Shown piece after piece: positions 12,501-26,269 of a DNA stretch of 64,000 bases. The stretch is from Hydnum rufescens UP504 (taxonomy: Eukaryota > Basidiomycota > Agaricomycetes > Cantharellales > Hydnaceae), in contig MU129006.1 of the NCBI GenBank assembly GCA_014904985.1, positions 124,760 to 188,759 of the forward strand, given 5' to 3'. The notes under the pieces were generated by a model. The model had not been told where the DNA came from and ran no database searches. It worked only from the letters and a program-made list of their open reading frames with translations. Made by a program: the position numbers and the translations under genes. Position 1 is the stretch's first letter, and every line of letters starts with the position of its first letter.

Positions 12501-14321
12501 CCGGCCCTCAATCCGGTCGATCTGATGATGTGGAGAGTGATGACGCGAGCGACAGTGCTATGGACGAAGGAGACGATGCGACTAGCACTGGCAGCGGCCG
12601 GCGTACGAATGGTTCCAAAAAGGCTAATGGTGGTATTGCAGGTGCGGATCTTCGCAAGCGGCTACTTAAGGGCGGTGCTCAGGCCAAGTCAGGAGCGCAC
12701 AAGCCTGCTTTGAGCCAGACCCCGTCGCGAGCTTCTCCTGGCCCGGATCATCGGATGCCATGGCGGTTGACTCTGACCCTTCAGAGGCTTCGGTTGCGGT
12801 CCCTTTGAGTTCTAATCTCCCCTCTGGGGAGAGTACCCGGAATGGAATCTTCACTGGGGAAACTGGGGCTTGGGTGAAGTATGACGCTGCGGATACAGAT
12901 GCAAACGAGGCTTCTGCATTCAAGCCTCCAGCTCAGGATGTGGCCGGGCGTAAGGCTAATTTCTTTACCAACAATACACTGTATGTTTTATTGAGGCAAC
13001 TGCAGGTCGGTCATATACTTGTTTCCGTATAATGATTGCATTCATTGTGAAAGTGACTAACATTATATTGTCTAGATCCTGTACCAGCGCCTTCATATGT
13101 GCAAGATGATGGCCCAGGAAATGGCAAATGATCGAACGAATTCGTACCTTGCGAATCCGGTTGCCGTTGAGCTTGGCCTTCATGACACCACGGGGCCCGG
13201 TCAGTCGCGACTAATCACGTCTGGACCAAATCCAGCGAAGGATTTCTATGATTATCTTCTCGTTTGTTGCGAACAGCTGTTCGATAACGAAATGGAACAA
13301 AGCCTATTCGAAGACAACCTGCGATTCATGTTTGGGATCAAGGCGTATCTTCTTTTCACCGTAGATAAGGTAGTGGCTGCGATCATTAAGCAGGTATATA
13401 GCAATACTTCATATTGCCTTGGTTGTCGTGTTGATTTCCTGGATGGATGCCCAGGTGCAATCTGTCTTATCAGATCCTAAAAGCCAGGAGCTTGTGACAC
13501 TTTTGCAAAAAGAGCGGGCTTTGGAAGCTTCTACCACGCAACAGCTTATCAACTATCGGCGAGAGGCTGAAAATATTGCGGGTGTTGATGAGAATGTGTA
13601 TCGGATCTGTTGGGTAAGATTACAATCTCATGGCCAGTATCAATGCCCTAAGCTTCATATGCTGTCTGGAAGCTCACACCAACTAGTGTCATGCAAATCC
13701 AACTACTGGGGAAGAATGACATCAGCACTGATGATGCCACGACATTGACGGAGCGATGGCGACAGTACATTGAATCCTACGTATTAGTACGTACATCTCA
13801 AGCTATGCACGGTGTTTTTTCACGATCGACTTTTTTATAGCCACATCAAACGGAAGGTCTTGCAATGGACGTGAAGCCTCCATTGTTACGAAGGTGTGTG
13901 ACTTACGGCCGCATATCAGATAGCCTCTCAAAGTCCCTCCTGGAGTGTAGATCTCTGGATTCTGAGCTTGGATGTCCCACTGCCCCCATCCGCATACCAC
14001 TCGCGTGCGCGGCTCCAAATTAAGGTCTGCATTCGAACTTACCGGTTATTCTTCGTGGCGGGGACGGAGGACTTTTATTGGCGCAAACGAACTACGGCAG
14101 AGATAGAAGAATCTCACGCACTAGCTGTGGAGCGAAGGGCAGAACGCAAGGCGACATTTGCGGCATGGCTCAATTCCAAGATCGTGCCCACTTCGTCTGA
14201 GGGGAGAGTCAAGACCGAGGACCCCATGGCAGCGAAGAACTCGGATGTGAAAAATGAGGATGCCGAGGAAATGGATGCCCCGCGTTTGGGGACCTTTAGC
14301 ACGACTTCTGCCGCGGCATAA
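9588..14321 (+). CDS. SIN3: SIN3 histone-deacetylase corepressor
   Basis: Scaffold of the Rpd3/Sin3 histone deacetylase complex. Three paired amphipathic helix domains are visible: PAH1 (LNVKDALSYLEM, about 10018; intron 10131-10189), PAH2 (EFNHAIQFVNKIKTRF, about 10550) and PAH3 (EAIFFDRVKKFIDD, about 11245). The HDAC-interaction domain follows (CKKYGPSYRKLPKN, intron, EVTLACSGRDAMCWEVLNDE, then NAYEEALHKSEEERHEYDF). The C-terminal Sin3 domain runs from about 12870 (WVKYDAADTD, FFTNNTLYVLLRQLQ) to RTYRLFFVAGTEDF near 14050. Frame changes once in the acidic linker; an extra C in the CCC run at 12742-12744 restores it. The start is uncertain: ATG 9588 opens a Pro-rich N-terminus needing an intron near 9870, and ATG 9883 is the alternative. 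Confidence 0.92.
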
Positions 14322-14992
14322 GATCAAGGTGATATATTCTGCGTTAATTGTGATTCTCTCTCTATATATTTTTTTCGCTGTTCTGCCGAGGATCTTACAT
14401 ATCCTGTGTTATTTTTTCGCATATATTTCTACCGACTAATATGTATCGTTTGTGTTGTCACCCCAGAAGTGTAGGCCCTTCACAGCTATAATCATTGGAG
14501 CGACTGGCTGGATAGACTCAGGAGTTCACACAATATGGGCATCCAATGTGATACGATTCTTGTATTCATAAACAGCTGCTGTGATACATAGGATGGGGGT
14601 ATTGTATTGAGTGAATAAAGTGCTGGGGGGCGGCTGTGGCTGTGCAAGAATGGTGGGGTAGTCGGTGGATGGATGAACAAGAAAACACACATACTGGCTT
14701 CGGTTAGTTGGGGCGTGAGACGTGAGGCGTGAGGAGTTGAGTACGATGAATAGGTGGGATGGAAGGATATGATGCGGGAGGAACGAATAGATGAAGGACA
14801 ATATCAAGCAATTTGCGGGATCGATCGAACTACTTGGTGCTCTAAGATTAAGGGGGGACCAAAAAAACCAAAACAAAAAAAAAAGACCAAGAAAGTGAGC
14901 AGCTGCGATGAGAGCACCAGTGAATCCCCCAAGGTGACAGGAATGATGTAACCACGAAGAGAAGACGGTTATGGCAGGTCATGTGCAGCCCG
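14322..14992. other. Convergent intergenic region with an A-rich tract
   Basis: Lies between the 3' ends of SIN3 (+) and the membrane-protein gene (-), so both terminators should be here. An A-rich run (about 14860-14890) is its main compositional feature. No gene is supported. Confidence 0.45.
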
Positions 14993-17088
14993 TCACCGAT
15001 ATTCCTCTTCCTGCATTGGCGGCGCAGAGGGACTAGGACGATGAGAGGCCAGTTCATCGTCATCGTCTTCTAAGGGAGGTGCAGACGGGACAGCCGAATG
15101 ACGTCTTACGACTGCTATTGGGCTGTCATCTGGCGGAGTTGAAGATCCGTCTGTCCCGTTTTTGGGTTCGACATCAATATCAGAACCAGGTGGGTGGAGG
15201 TATTGTGGAAGCGAGGACAAGATGGAGGAGAAATGCGGGTCGAAACTCTGCGAATCATGCAATGAAGAGTGTGTAATGGATAATGATGGTAATGAGGGGG
15301 TGGAGGAAGGAAGATAGGGGATAGAGAGACCTAGTGCGCGATGGAATGTTTCTTCCTCTTCGATCTCATTTTTCTGATCGTCCGCATTGTTTTCATGGCC
15401 CAAAGTACGCTCACGACTATGCGATAGTCGTAATCGTGCGTGTTCGCGGGTTATTGAAGGATGAGGTGGGGGAGGTGGAGGGAGGGTTATAGATGGAGCA
15501 TAGGCAACATCCAGTGAACGTTGGGCCCATGGAGGTGGGGGTGAAATTTTTCCTTCTTCCTGTGCTATGAGCCGAAGAATACCGTCGTCATCGAGGCCAT
15601 CGTCATCATCTGGCAAACGAATGATCTGGACGGTTCGTTCGTCCATCAGTATACACATCCTCCAAAATCTTTCCTGAAGAGCTAGATTCGGCTGCACGAT
15701 GGGGAGAAGCAGTTCTTCGCCCTCCGTGACGGTGATCTGGATGAGTAAATTCAGGATCCGACGCTAAGCCATCAGTTGGCTCAGATTCCGGTGCTGGGGG
15801 AAAGTCAAGATCATCCGTCCACTCAGGAGCGGCGGGGATCGGAATTGACGACCCCGATGGGATCTCAGAATGTGGTGGAAGAGACGGTAACGGCACAGTG
15901 CACATTTGGGCTCTTCGAGCTAGAGTCGCCTTGTCGTCCGTGGCTACGTGGCCTTCTTGATATTGATGCCGCGTCGCTGGGAGACTCAGGGAAAGAGCAT
16001 CGTCGTGATGTGAAACCGCATGAAATGAGTCATCATCGCCCTCGTGTGAATCAAGGGTGCTCCGCACATTCGCTATTTGATGAAAGGCGTAGGTCGGCGG
16101 AGAATGCCGACGGTGTAACGCAGACAGGTTGGATGATGGACGAAAGTGATGGGCTTGGATGGATTTGTGAAGGAATCGAGGGTTAAAGGTTCAGCCAATC
16201 GCTCCGGCTCGCTGTGAGAAAGTGAACGGGTGGTGGGTGTGGGTGGACGAGAATGGGGGGAAACAGACGGGGGCATTTCCTCGTCATCTGCTTGATTATG
16301 GAGAACGTCATTTTGGGGAGTGGATGGCTGTACATTCAGCTGACGTCGGGATTTTCGAGGGCGATACCACGCTCCACGGAACCGAAGGCGTCGAGGCTTC
16401 GTTGCCACCAATCTACTGGTGGAATGACCGAATGCCCATACATCATTAGGATCTTGTGCACTCTCGCTCGCATTGTCATCGTCGTCCATGGCGATCTGCT
16501 TGATTTTGGAGCGAGACTCTACATCCATGGCGTGGAGGCGGACCCGACGCCGTCTTCGACTAATGCTGCAGAGCCATATGGTCACAACAATGACAATGGC
16601 GAGGAAAATGGAGCATGTAACGATGACAGGAATAGGGTAAAGCTTCGTGCGTGGTTCTTTTGGCTGCCAGCCCTTTGGGAGAGACGAAATATCGACTGCC
16701 GGGTGTGTAGATATGGACGGCACGGTTGCCGTTGCTGTCTGGGTGGGGTTATCGGGGTCATTGTCGCCGAGGGGGTGGATCGGAGGAGGCTCCTTACAGC
16801 TGCTGCACGTAGCGATGGCATCTAGTACGGCAACACATAAACAAGGACCTGTTTCAAGGAAAGTAGGCACCATGGATGAGCTCACCTCGCACCACTTTTG
16901 GCCGTGAAGTTCCCAGCACTCGTCAGGCACCCAGGAGCCATCCGGCTGAGGCTTGTACTTGTCTGGAATCCGGACCTTGATGACGAACTGCTGCTGGTTG
17001 AGTCGATGTCGATGTCCCGTTTCCTGCGGTATGCGCCGTTAACGGGAAGAAGGAAGGGAAGTAACAGGGTAGGTTGGGGGGGTGCCAT
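14993..17088 (-). CDS. Single-pass membrane protein with long Ser/Pro/Asp-rich cytoplasmic tail, function unknown
   Basis: I do not recognise a named family. From the 5' end (right) there is a hydrophobic leader (MAPPQPTLLLPFLLP, ATG 17088; ATG 17160 is an alternative). Then comes a short extracellular part with PDKYKPQPDGSWVPDECWEL and CSSCKEPP, a Pro/Thr-rich stalk, a membrane helix (PIPVIVTCSIFLAIVIVVTIW, about 16630-16570) followed by a basic stop-transfer SRRRRRVRL, and a tail of several hundred residues rich in Ser, Pro and acidic runs (DDDDGLDDDG, PPPPPPHP). Reading frame changes near 17030, 16080 and 15650, by introns or homopolymer errors I cannot separate. The layout (small Cys-containing ectodomain, one helix, disordered tail) suggests a surface sensor or adaptor, but that is only inference. 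Confidence 0.6.
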
Positions 17089-17160
17089 CTCCCGGAGAAC
17101 TCCGAGGAGCGCAGTGGAAGGCACTGGGTGGCCCGCCAGTGCTGTCTGAGTGGGCGACAT

Positions 17161-18293
17161 CGACGACCACGAGCAGACTCGAAATTATTATAAACCCCCT
17201 ATTTCACAAGCGTGTTCTATCTTTAGCGCGGCACTCTCCGACTATACAAAAATAGTTCGAATCAATCCCCAATCGGGAATCGCTACCATGACATGTCCTT
17301 TGTTTCTTTGCATTCAGGTCGCCCGATTTTACAGCTATCCCTTCTCTGAACCCCCATGTTCTCTGAAAGTTTCACGCTTGTATAGCGGGAATTATCAGAG
17401 AGATAAAAGTTAGCGTGGAAGCCACGGAGTACTTTAGGTTCCGGATTCGGGAATCTCCAAAAGCTGGCTGTGTTCACGCTAGATGAAGAGCTACGGCTCG
17501 GAATATTAGATAGGCTCTATGAGCATCCTTCTCCTTACTAGCACGGGGGCTAAGCAATATAGGGCACCAGTGGGGAAAAGGTACCGTCAGTCACATTCCA
17601 AGGGCAATCAACCAATAAGTTAAGAGCACTCCATTCAATGGCGCGGTGCCGCGTGGCATTCATTCTCAACCTAACGACCCGCTCAACCCTCGCCCATCAG
17701 GTCTCAAACTCACGAAAAGTATTCGCAAGACCTTTGAGCACATAGGGCACCAGATAAGCTTGCGTTTTTTCCATTGTTGGGAGAATAACAATGACGACAC
17801 GTAATGAACTATACCGTTTTTGGAAGTTCCTGAGATGGTTGTCCTCCTTCTTGTCTTTGTTCACCAGATAGAAAGTGGGGAGGAAAACAGCTGGGGAATT
17901 CACTAGCCTGGGTCAATCACCGCGAATCCGAGAATACATATAGGCCTCAGTCGCAGCCTAACCCAACGCCGCGGAAGCCCTGGTAAGTCAACAATGAGCA
18001 TTCATCAACGTGTCCGGGTACCGTCCATGCTTGAGAACTCCATTGGAGGAATCAGGGGTACAGTAGTACAGGCGGAATACCAACACCGGCCTCCACGTAC
18101 AACCATTAATTGCACTGCTGTGGAATCAGCTCTAAGCTTAAATAATGACCGTGGACATTGCCAGTATTAGGACCCAATCACGCAACCACCAGGGACTCTA
18201 CTGTTCCAAAAACAATCCAAGCGCTAAACACATGAATGTGACTAACCAAGAAGCACAATAATTACCTAAAATTAACGGAGAGATTCGCACGAG
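17161..18293. other. Intergenic stretch of about 1.1 kb, no supported gene
   Basis: Upstream of the membrane-protein gene and downstream of SYO1 (both minus strand). Scattered short ORFs lack motifs. No clear repeat or RNA gene was found. Confidence 0.45.
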
Positions 18294-21073
18294 TCACTTC
18301 TCCAACCCCCGTCGATACTTGATGAAATCCCGCAGATTAGTCACAACACCGTCTCCCCACTTCCTCGCCGCCCACCCGCCATCTTTCTTCTGATCGATTG
18401 TCTTCAACACCTTCTTCACCCCCGCGAGCGACTCGGATAATACTTTCAAATACCCTCCCGCCACGAAATTCACATCATACGCAAGAGTTTCATCAGCATA
18501 GATATCCACGATCTCTGACGCAGCTTGCAGCGTCGGCTCGGCCAGTTTCGGGGATTGGATGTAGGACAAAAGATATAAGGAGATGGCCTGGGGAAATCAA
18601 AGTCAGCTCAAAGGGAATGCCCAATTCAAGGGAGAACGCATCACCTTATTTGCTTCGATGGCATCCGGCATCTGTGCTAGGCACCCAAGGGCCCCGATAC
18701 ATTGTACCTTGACCTTTTTGTCCTTCGTGGCCTCACACAGATCCATAAGGGCCTTTACTTCTTCTTCATTTGATACCTACGCGACAGTACTCACTTCAGT
18801 GACACGCCAAAGGAAAGGATCCATTCGATAAATGAGAAAAGCTAAGAGCCCACGCACCAGAACACCCTTGCATATACGGGCAAGACCCCATAGCACGCCA
18901 ACACCTACAGTCCACATGTCCCATCTCTTATCGGAGACCTCTCCGTATGCTGTGAGTCCAACGGCGCCTAGGACGTTCCACACAGAACTCCAAATATCTT
19001 TTGCGCCATTCAACACCATAGAGCGCTTCTCACGGCCATCGCCGCTCTCATTATGTGCCTTCTCCCCGTCGTCGGCCATCTTGATAAAAATGTTATTTAA
19101 ACATTCCAGCGCTCTTACGTGGATTATTCCGAGGACAGACGTTGTCGGAGGATGCACAGAAAGCGATGGTGACGAGGCGGATGAGGGAGGCGGGAATGAT
19201 AGTGGAGTTGGGTGCGCAAGCAACATAAGAGAGGGTATCAGGAGGGAAAGATGAGACGCATCCTGGCTTGTTCCGGTTGAGATGGTGTCCAGGGGTGCCA
19301 AGCCGACTAGTGTCGAGGGTTCAACATCCATGTCCACGCCGTTGGGACCTACGGAAGTGGAAACTATTCAAGGCCTCGAACATCGGTGGGCATTTCATCG
19401 CGCCTCTTGTTTGCGACCTAACTTACCGCCCTCATGTTCATCTTCAGATACATCTTCGCTTTCATGGATCTCTTGGTCCCCCTCAGGTTCCGTATCGTCC
19501 AAGCTTGCGCAAACACCAGTTAAGATCTCGAGCGACAGTTGCACAGTCCGCAGCTGCGTCTCTATCACTTCTAGTTCGATCTCTTCCGGGGATTTATGAT
19601 CTGGAAGGGGGGCATGCTTCAGTTCTAGAGGTCGTTTTTCTGTCTGCTTGATGATTCGATTAGTGATTCAAGTGTATTGGAAAGAAGTGAGGTAGACTCA
19701 ACGGGTTGGGAAGCAATAGTATAAACGGCATTTGAAGCGTCTAATAGCGAGATCGAAATGATCGGGGTAAGGAGTGGAAGAATGATCGTACGATCGAGAT
19801 CTATAATCCCCGCAGGTGTTTGTGGTGGTAAAGGTGAGACGTTCTTCAAGATGCCTGCCAGGGCATGGAGACAGCCGCGATTGAGCCGGACTGCAGGCAT
19901 CGGGAAGAAAATATCAACATACCGCACGTCAGGACTCGTAACGACACTGTGCGCTTAGCATTCAAACCATTTGATGCCTCTATTCGTGCTTGATATCGCA
20001 GGATCATCGCGCACAATGTCCAATAAGCACGTGGAATAGGTGCTATCTACACGCAAAGCCTCGATAACTGGGGTATTATCATCAGACAGCACATATATGC
20101 ACTGCGCTATTCCAATCCACACCCGATGGACACGGTTAAAAGGAACGGTATTGGGCATATTAGCGAAGAAATCCCACCTGCTGCTGTCAATAGATGCATT
20201 GGAAATCGTTGTCGGTGCGACAAAAACGACATCAAGAATGGCACGAGACCCAGGTTGTTGATGGAGTTCAAAGCTTTGTTAGAGGTCTCTCTACATTATT
20301 TAAAATGGTCCGATCAGCATCCCTCAAACGCGAAATTTGATCATCGATACGACTGAGTGGGCGATTGACTGACGATAAACACCAGAAAAGAGTGATCGCG
20401 TTTTCAGCTAGCTGAAACACAAGGCTCAGAGAATCTTGTGGGATATTTTGATTAGACGACACATAGGTGGCCAATGCAGTGGATATCTAAAAAGAATAAT
20501 TAATGCTCGCACCGATCGGCTTTATTAAATACGAACGCTCACTTTAGGAACAAACGTCTTCAAGGCGTCCAATAAGTTTTTGTTGTACATCTCTGCACAG
20601 ACATCATACCCTCCATCGATGCAAAGATTTCTGTTGAATTTATGAATTGCGTCACAACTAAATACCGAGAACCTCCGTTGTATAAGCACCCACCTCAATG
20701 CACCAGAAGACTCAACTACTACTTCGTCCACAGTATCAGAAAGCCGGGATATAAGGTGTCCGATAATATTCCTTCCTTGCAAGAGGCGGCGCGTCGATGG
20801 GTCATTGCTGATGAGATTGCTTACGGCGGCACACGCCCAAGCACGATCTGTGGCGTCCACGCTCTCTAGCTAGCATGGGATCCGCACAACCTACATGTGA
20901 GGGGTCATATCTTGTGAGACTATCATCAAACACACCTTTTGAATGACGGGTAGGATCGCATCCGCTCTAGTAGAAGTAGACGCAGCTGCTGCCAGACCAG
21001 GAGCTAGATGCGAGTCGGGTACTCGGATAGGATTGTGCCGCCGCATCGCTCTTTTTTTCTGATCCTTGCCCAT
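18294..21073 (-). CDS. SYO1: SYO1 symportin, ARM/HEAT adaptor for Rpl5-Rpl11 nuclear import
   Basis: Syo1 is an ARM/HEAT-repeat chaperone that binds ribosomal proteins uL18 and uL5 and carries them with importin Kap104 into the nucleus for 5S RNP assembly. The N-terminus (MGKDQKKRAMRRHNPIRVPD, then SHLAPGLAAAA) is the family signature and fixes ATG 21073. An ARM repeat follows (DRAWACAAVSNLISND, about 20850), then further helical repeats split by short introns, an acidic insert (DDTEPEGDQEIHESEDVSEDE, about 19500-19440; family members have an acidic loop binding uL5), and C-terminal HEAT repeats ending in DFIKYRRGLEK. The stop is at 18294-18296. It lies head to head with the AGC kinase, about 0.9 kb away. 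Confidence 0.85.
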
Positions 21074-21964
21074 GGCTTAGAAGCCTGCAACAATAAGCTG
21101 CAAAAAGTGTGCGGTAATTGAATAGAAATGGAGATCTCCGTGTCACGGAGAGTGACATTATTTTAATGTCACACTGGGAGGGTACTGGCAGCTCGTACTT
21201 TCCTCCTTGGATCATGTGTAGCTGTCGAGGTAACGCTCAGCAGCATGGGAAAGGGCCCTTTATTGAATTGTTGTGTTGGTTAGGTCGTTCTGTAGACATT
21301 GTCCCATACAATGCTCAATGGGTTCATCACACCACCAAGTTTATAATGTGTTGAAACATACGGCGTCAACCTTGACCTCATCATCCCCCTTGACGAGATA
21401 CCGTCAAAGAAGTATGAGATCAGCCTGGGAATCAAGATAGTCGGCTTGAGTAAGTAACACAACGTAGACTGTGGGATCTGATCTATGAATCCACTCGGCT
21501 TTCCCTCGGCCCCTGGAGCTCCCACCTTAGATGCGGCCTGAATGTTCAATCGGCCCTATTTCATTTAAGACAGTTTTCCCTCTCTGTTTCTCAGTAGTTC
21601 TCCCTCCATACCTTCAATTTCCTTACAGCAGCCACTGCGAGAGCTTCGCCAAGCGCCCAAGTACATTGCACTTTGCTGGTAATTACCTTAGGATAAGCTT
21701 GCTCAGAAGCGCCAAGAACCCCGTGCCCTTGACATGGTGGAATACACTCCCGCAAGTTGTGCGACCATGGAGCACAATCTCGAGTCTGGGCGTTACGGAA
21801 GCAAAATTAAGCTGTGGTCGCGTCGAGCCGGCCCGTCTTAGTTCAATCACCTCGTAGTTCTGCTTCCCAGGCACAACAGAAATAAAAATACGCGCAAATG
21901 TCGAGCTGGCTAGATAAAAGCAAGGCCTATTTTCCAAAATCCAGTCCATCGGTGTCGCTAACCC
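21074..21964. other. Divergent intergenic region, SYO1 and AGC kinase
   Basis: About 890 bp between two start codons pointing apart, so it should contain both promoters. ORFs on either strand here (for example 21531-21857) have no recognisable content. Confidence 0.45.
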
Positions 21965-24368
<2,404 letters not shown>

Positions 24369-25533
24369 ACATAGTGAATCTCGAAGAGCAATCATAGATT
24401 CTTATACTGTTTGTGACGCTATTCGACACGTAGAATTTCAGGGCATGCCATATCTGGGTTAGGCAAATCACAGGACCCCTGCGAGCTCTATTAGCTCTTT
24501 GAGGCGTGGTTCAACGATTTTTGGCCAAAAACCTCGGGGAACCTAGATTCTTCCGCACTGATTTCAGCCCTCTGGGGGTGGTCCACAGATCCACTTTCCT
24601 ATACTGAGCATGCCAGACTTAGATGGTTGAGTTCGCTGGTATGCCTTTCTTCAAGGCAATTATGATTATCCCAACCACTGTGATGTGGATTGAGATCTGG
24701 GAGCTGAGGGGGAGCCCGCGGGAAGGCACCAGAAATTCAACACATTACCGCGGAAATGCTGAAGTTTCATAGTAACATAGTTCCGATATTTTTCGAGGGA
24801 GGGGGGGGGGTACTGTACCTAACAGATCCAGAATTAATTCACCGATTTCTGGTCCCCAGTAGTGAACAAGGATGTATTATGAAGCGTCCAACGACGAGAG
24901 GAATGAAGATCTCTTAAGGGAGCCTCAATGCTCGAGTGGAGAGAGGGCGGGCTCGAGGCAAACTCTGATAACGTTTGAGTGTACTAGCTATTTTTAATGT
25001 TATGGCTTACCGGATAGGGGAAAAGGTACATGTGGAACGAAGGAGAAAAAAGGTAGAAAATGACGAGAAACATAGGGGTTAAGAAAACATCAAGGTGGGC
25101 AAGCGTAGAGAGCGTCGTGGACTTAGGGGACGCCCACGAGCGGTCGTCCAAATAGCGTAGGCTAGGGGTTAATGCCCAAACCGTTAGGTCCGCCCATCGG
25201 ATCCGAATCCCAACACCCAGGGTGTCAGTCCGTCCGGCTGGCAATCAATGCCCAATTAAAGCCCTTTGGGTCCCTTTTTCATGTAGTCCAGGTCTAACCA
25301 TTGGTAAAATCTGCGGGTGATTGGCGGACGTACTGCTGATATAATCTGGTTATCTCCGGATTGGACATTGAAGATGGTATCGCCAACTGGTAGAAATTTT
25401 TGTTCATTCAGACAACATTACAGCTGCCAACCCAAGCCCCCCTCCCAGATCCTCGCCTTTCAGTGTTATCCGGACTTCTCGGCAGACGGTAGGTTCTCAC
25501 GCCTTTGATCCAAATTGTGCGTCACGGATCTAT
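24369..25533. other. Intergenic stretch with a G-run
   Basis: About 1.1 kb with no supported gene. It contains a run of about ten G near 24800 and, close to its right end, the promoter or an undetected 5' exon of the AIG2-like gene. Confidence 0.4.
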
Positions 25534-25985
25534 ATGATATATCCCAGGTCTGCTCTTTTCCCACAGGGACAGTCGTCTGTGGGAGCTGAATTTAATGTCA
25601 ACATCCCCGTATTCGTGTATGGCAGCCTCCTTGTCCCTGAGGTTTTGCGTGACGCGCTTGGTGTTGATGAAGAAAATACTCCACATTACGAAAATGCTAC
25701 CCTACACAATTACTCGCGACACACCGTTATGGGAGCTCATTCCCTGCCATCGTACCTCGTCCAGGAGAATGTGTATCTGGATGTCTGATATCTCTTAAAA
25801 CGGAAAAAGAGGCGGCTGCGCTGGATGCCATGGAGCGCGTACTGTATACCCGCCGGGAAGTTCAGGTCAAGGTCGGACATGAAGAACGCTGTGCTTACGC
25901 ATATATTTGGAGCGGACGAGAAGATGAATTGCCTTCAGATCTTTGGGATGTTAGTACTTACGTCAAGTCAAATTGCCGTGGATAG
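25534..25985 (+). CDS. AIG2/gamma-glutamylcyclotransferase-like protein
   Basis: Small protein with the AIG2/GGCT fold. The opening strand VFVYGSLLVPEVL contains the YGSL substrate-loop motif of this superfamily, which includes gamma-glutamylcyclotransferase and GGACT. The second half (GCLISLKTEKEAAALDAMER and CAYAYIWSG, closing near SDLWDV) also fits. One base is missing between the halves near 25771-25780, where the frame runs into an early stop in the as-read sequence. The start is uncertain because an acceptor-like CCCACAG at about 25562-25568 could join an upstream exon. The enzymatic reaction cannot be assigned from sequence alone. It is followed on the same strand by the helicase, 285 bp away. 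Confidence 0.7.
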
Positions 25986-26269
25986 GTGATTGTGCATCGG
26001 TCAATCTTCTGTATCATCTCTATGACCGGATACGTGCTACGGTGCTTGCAAATGTTGCGAACTTGAAGCTAAGTTGTGGCATGTCGCCTGGACCAGGCTT
26101 TTGGAGATCTTCGAAACTACACCGTTGTGCTCTATCTCCCTTGTGTATACGTGGTGTCAGCTTTTGTAATTTTTTGTATACCACCCACAGGTCCTTGCAA
26201 GCACTGCAGCTGCAGGCAGCTGCTAAATCCCGAAGTTGCGTATATATCGCGGCAATATCCGAAGCGCTT

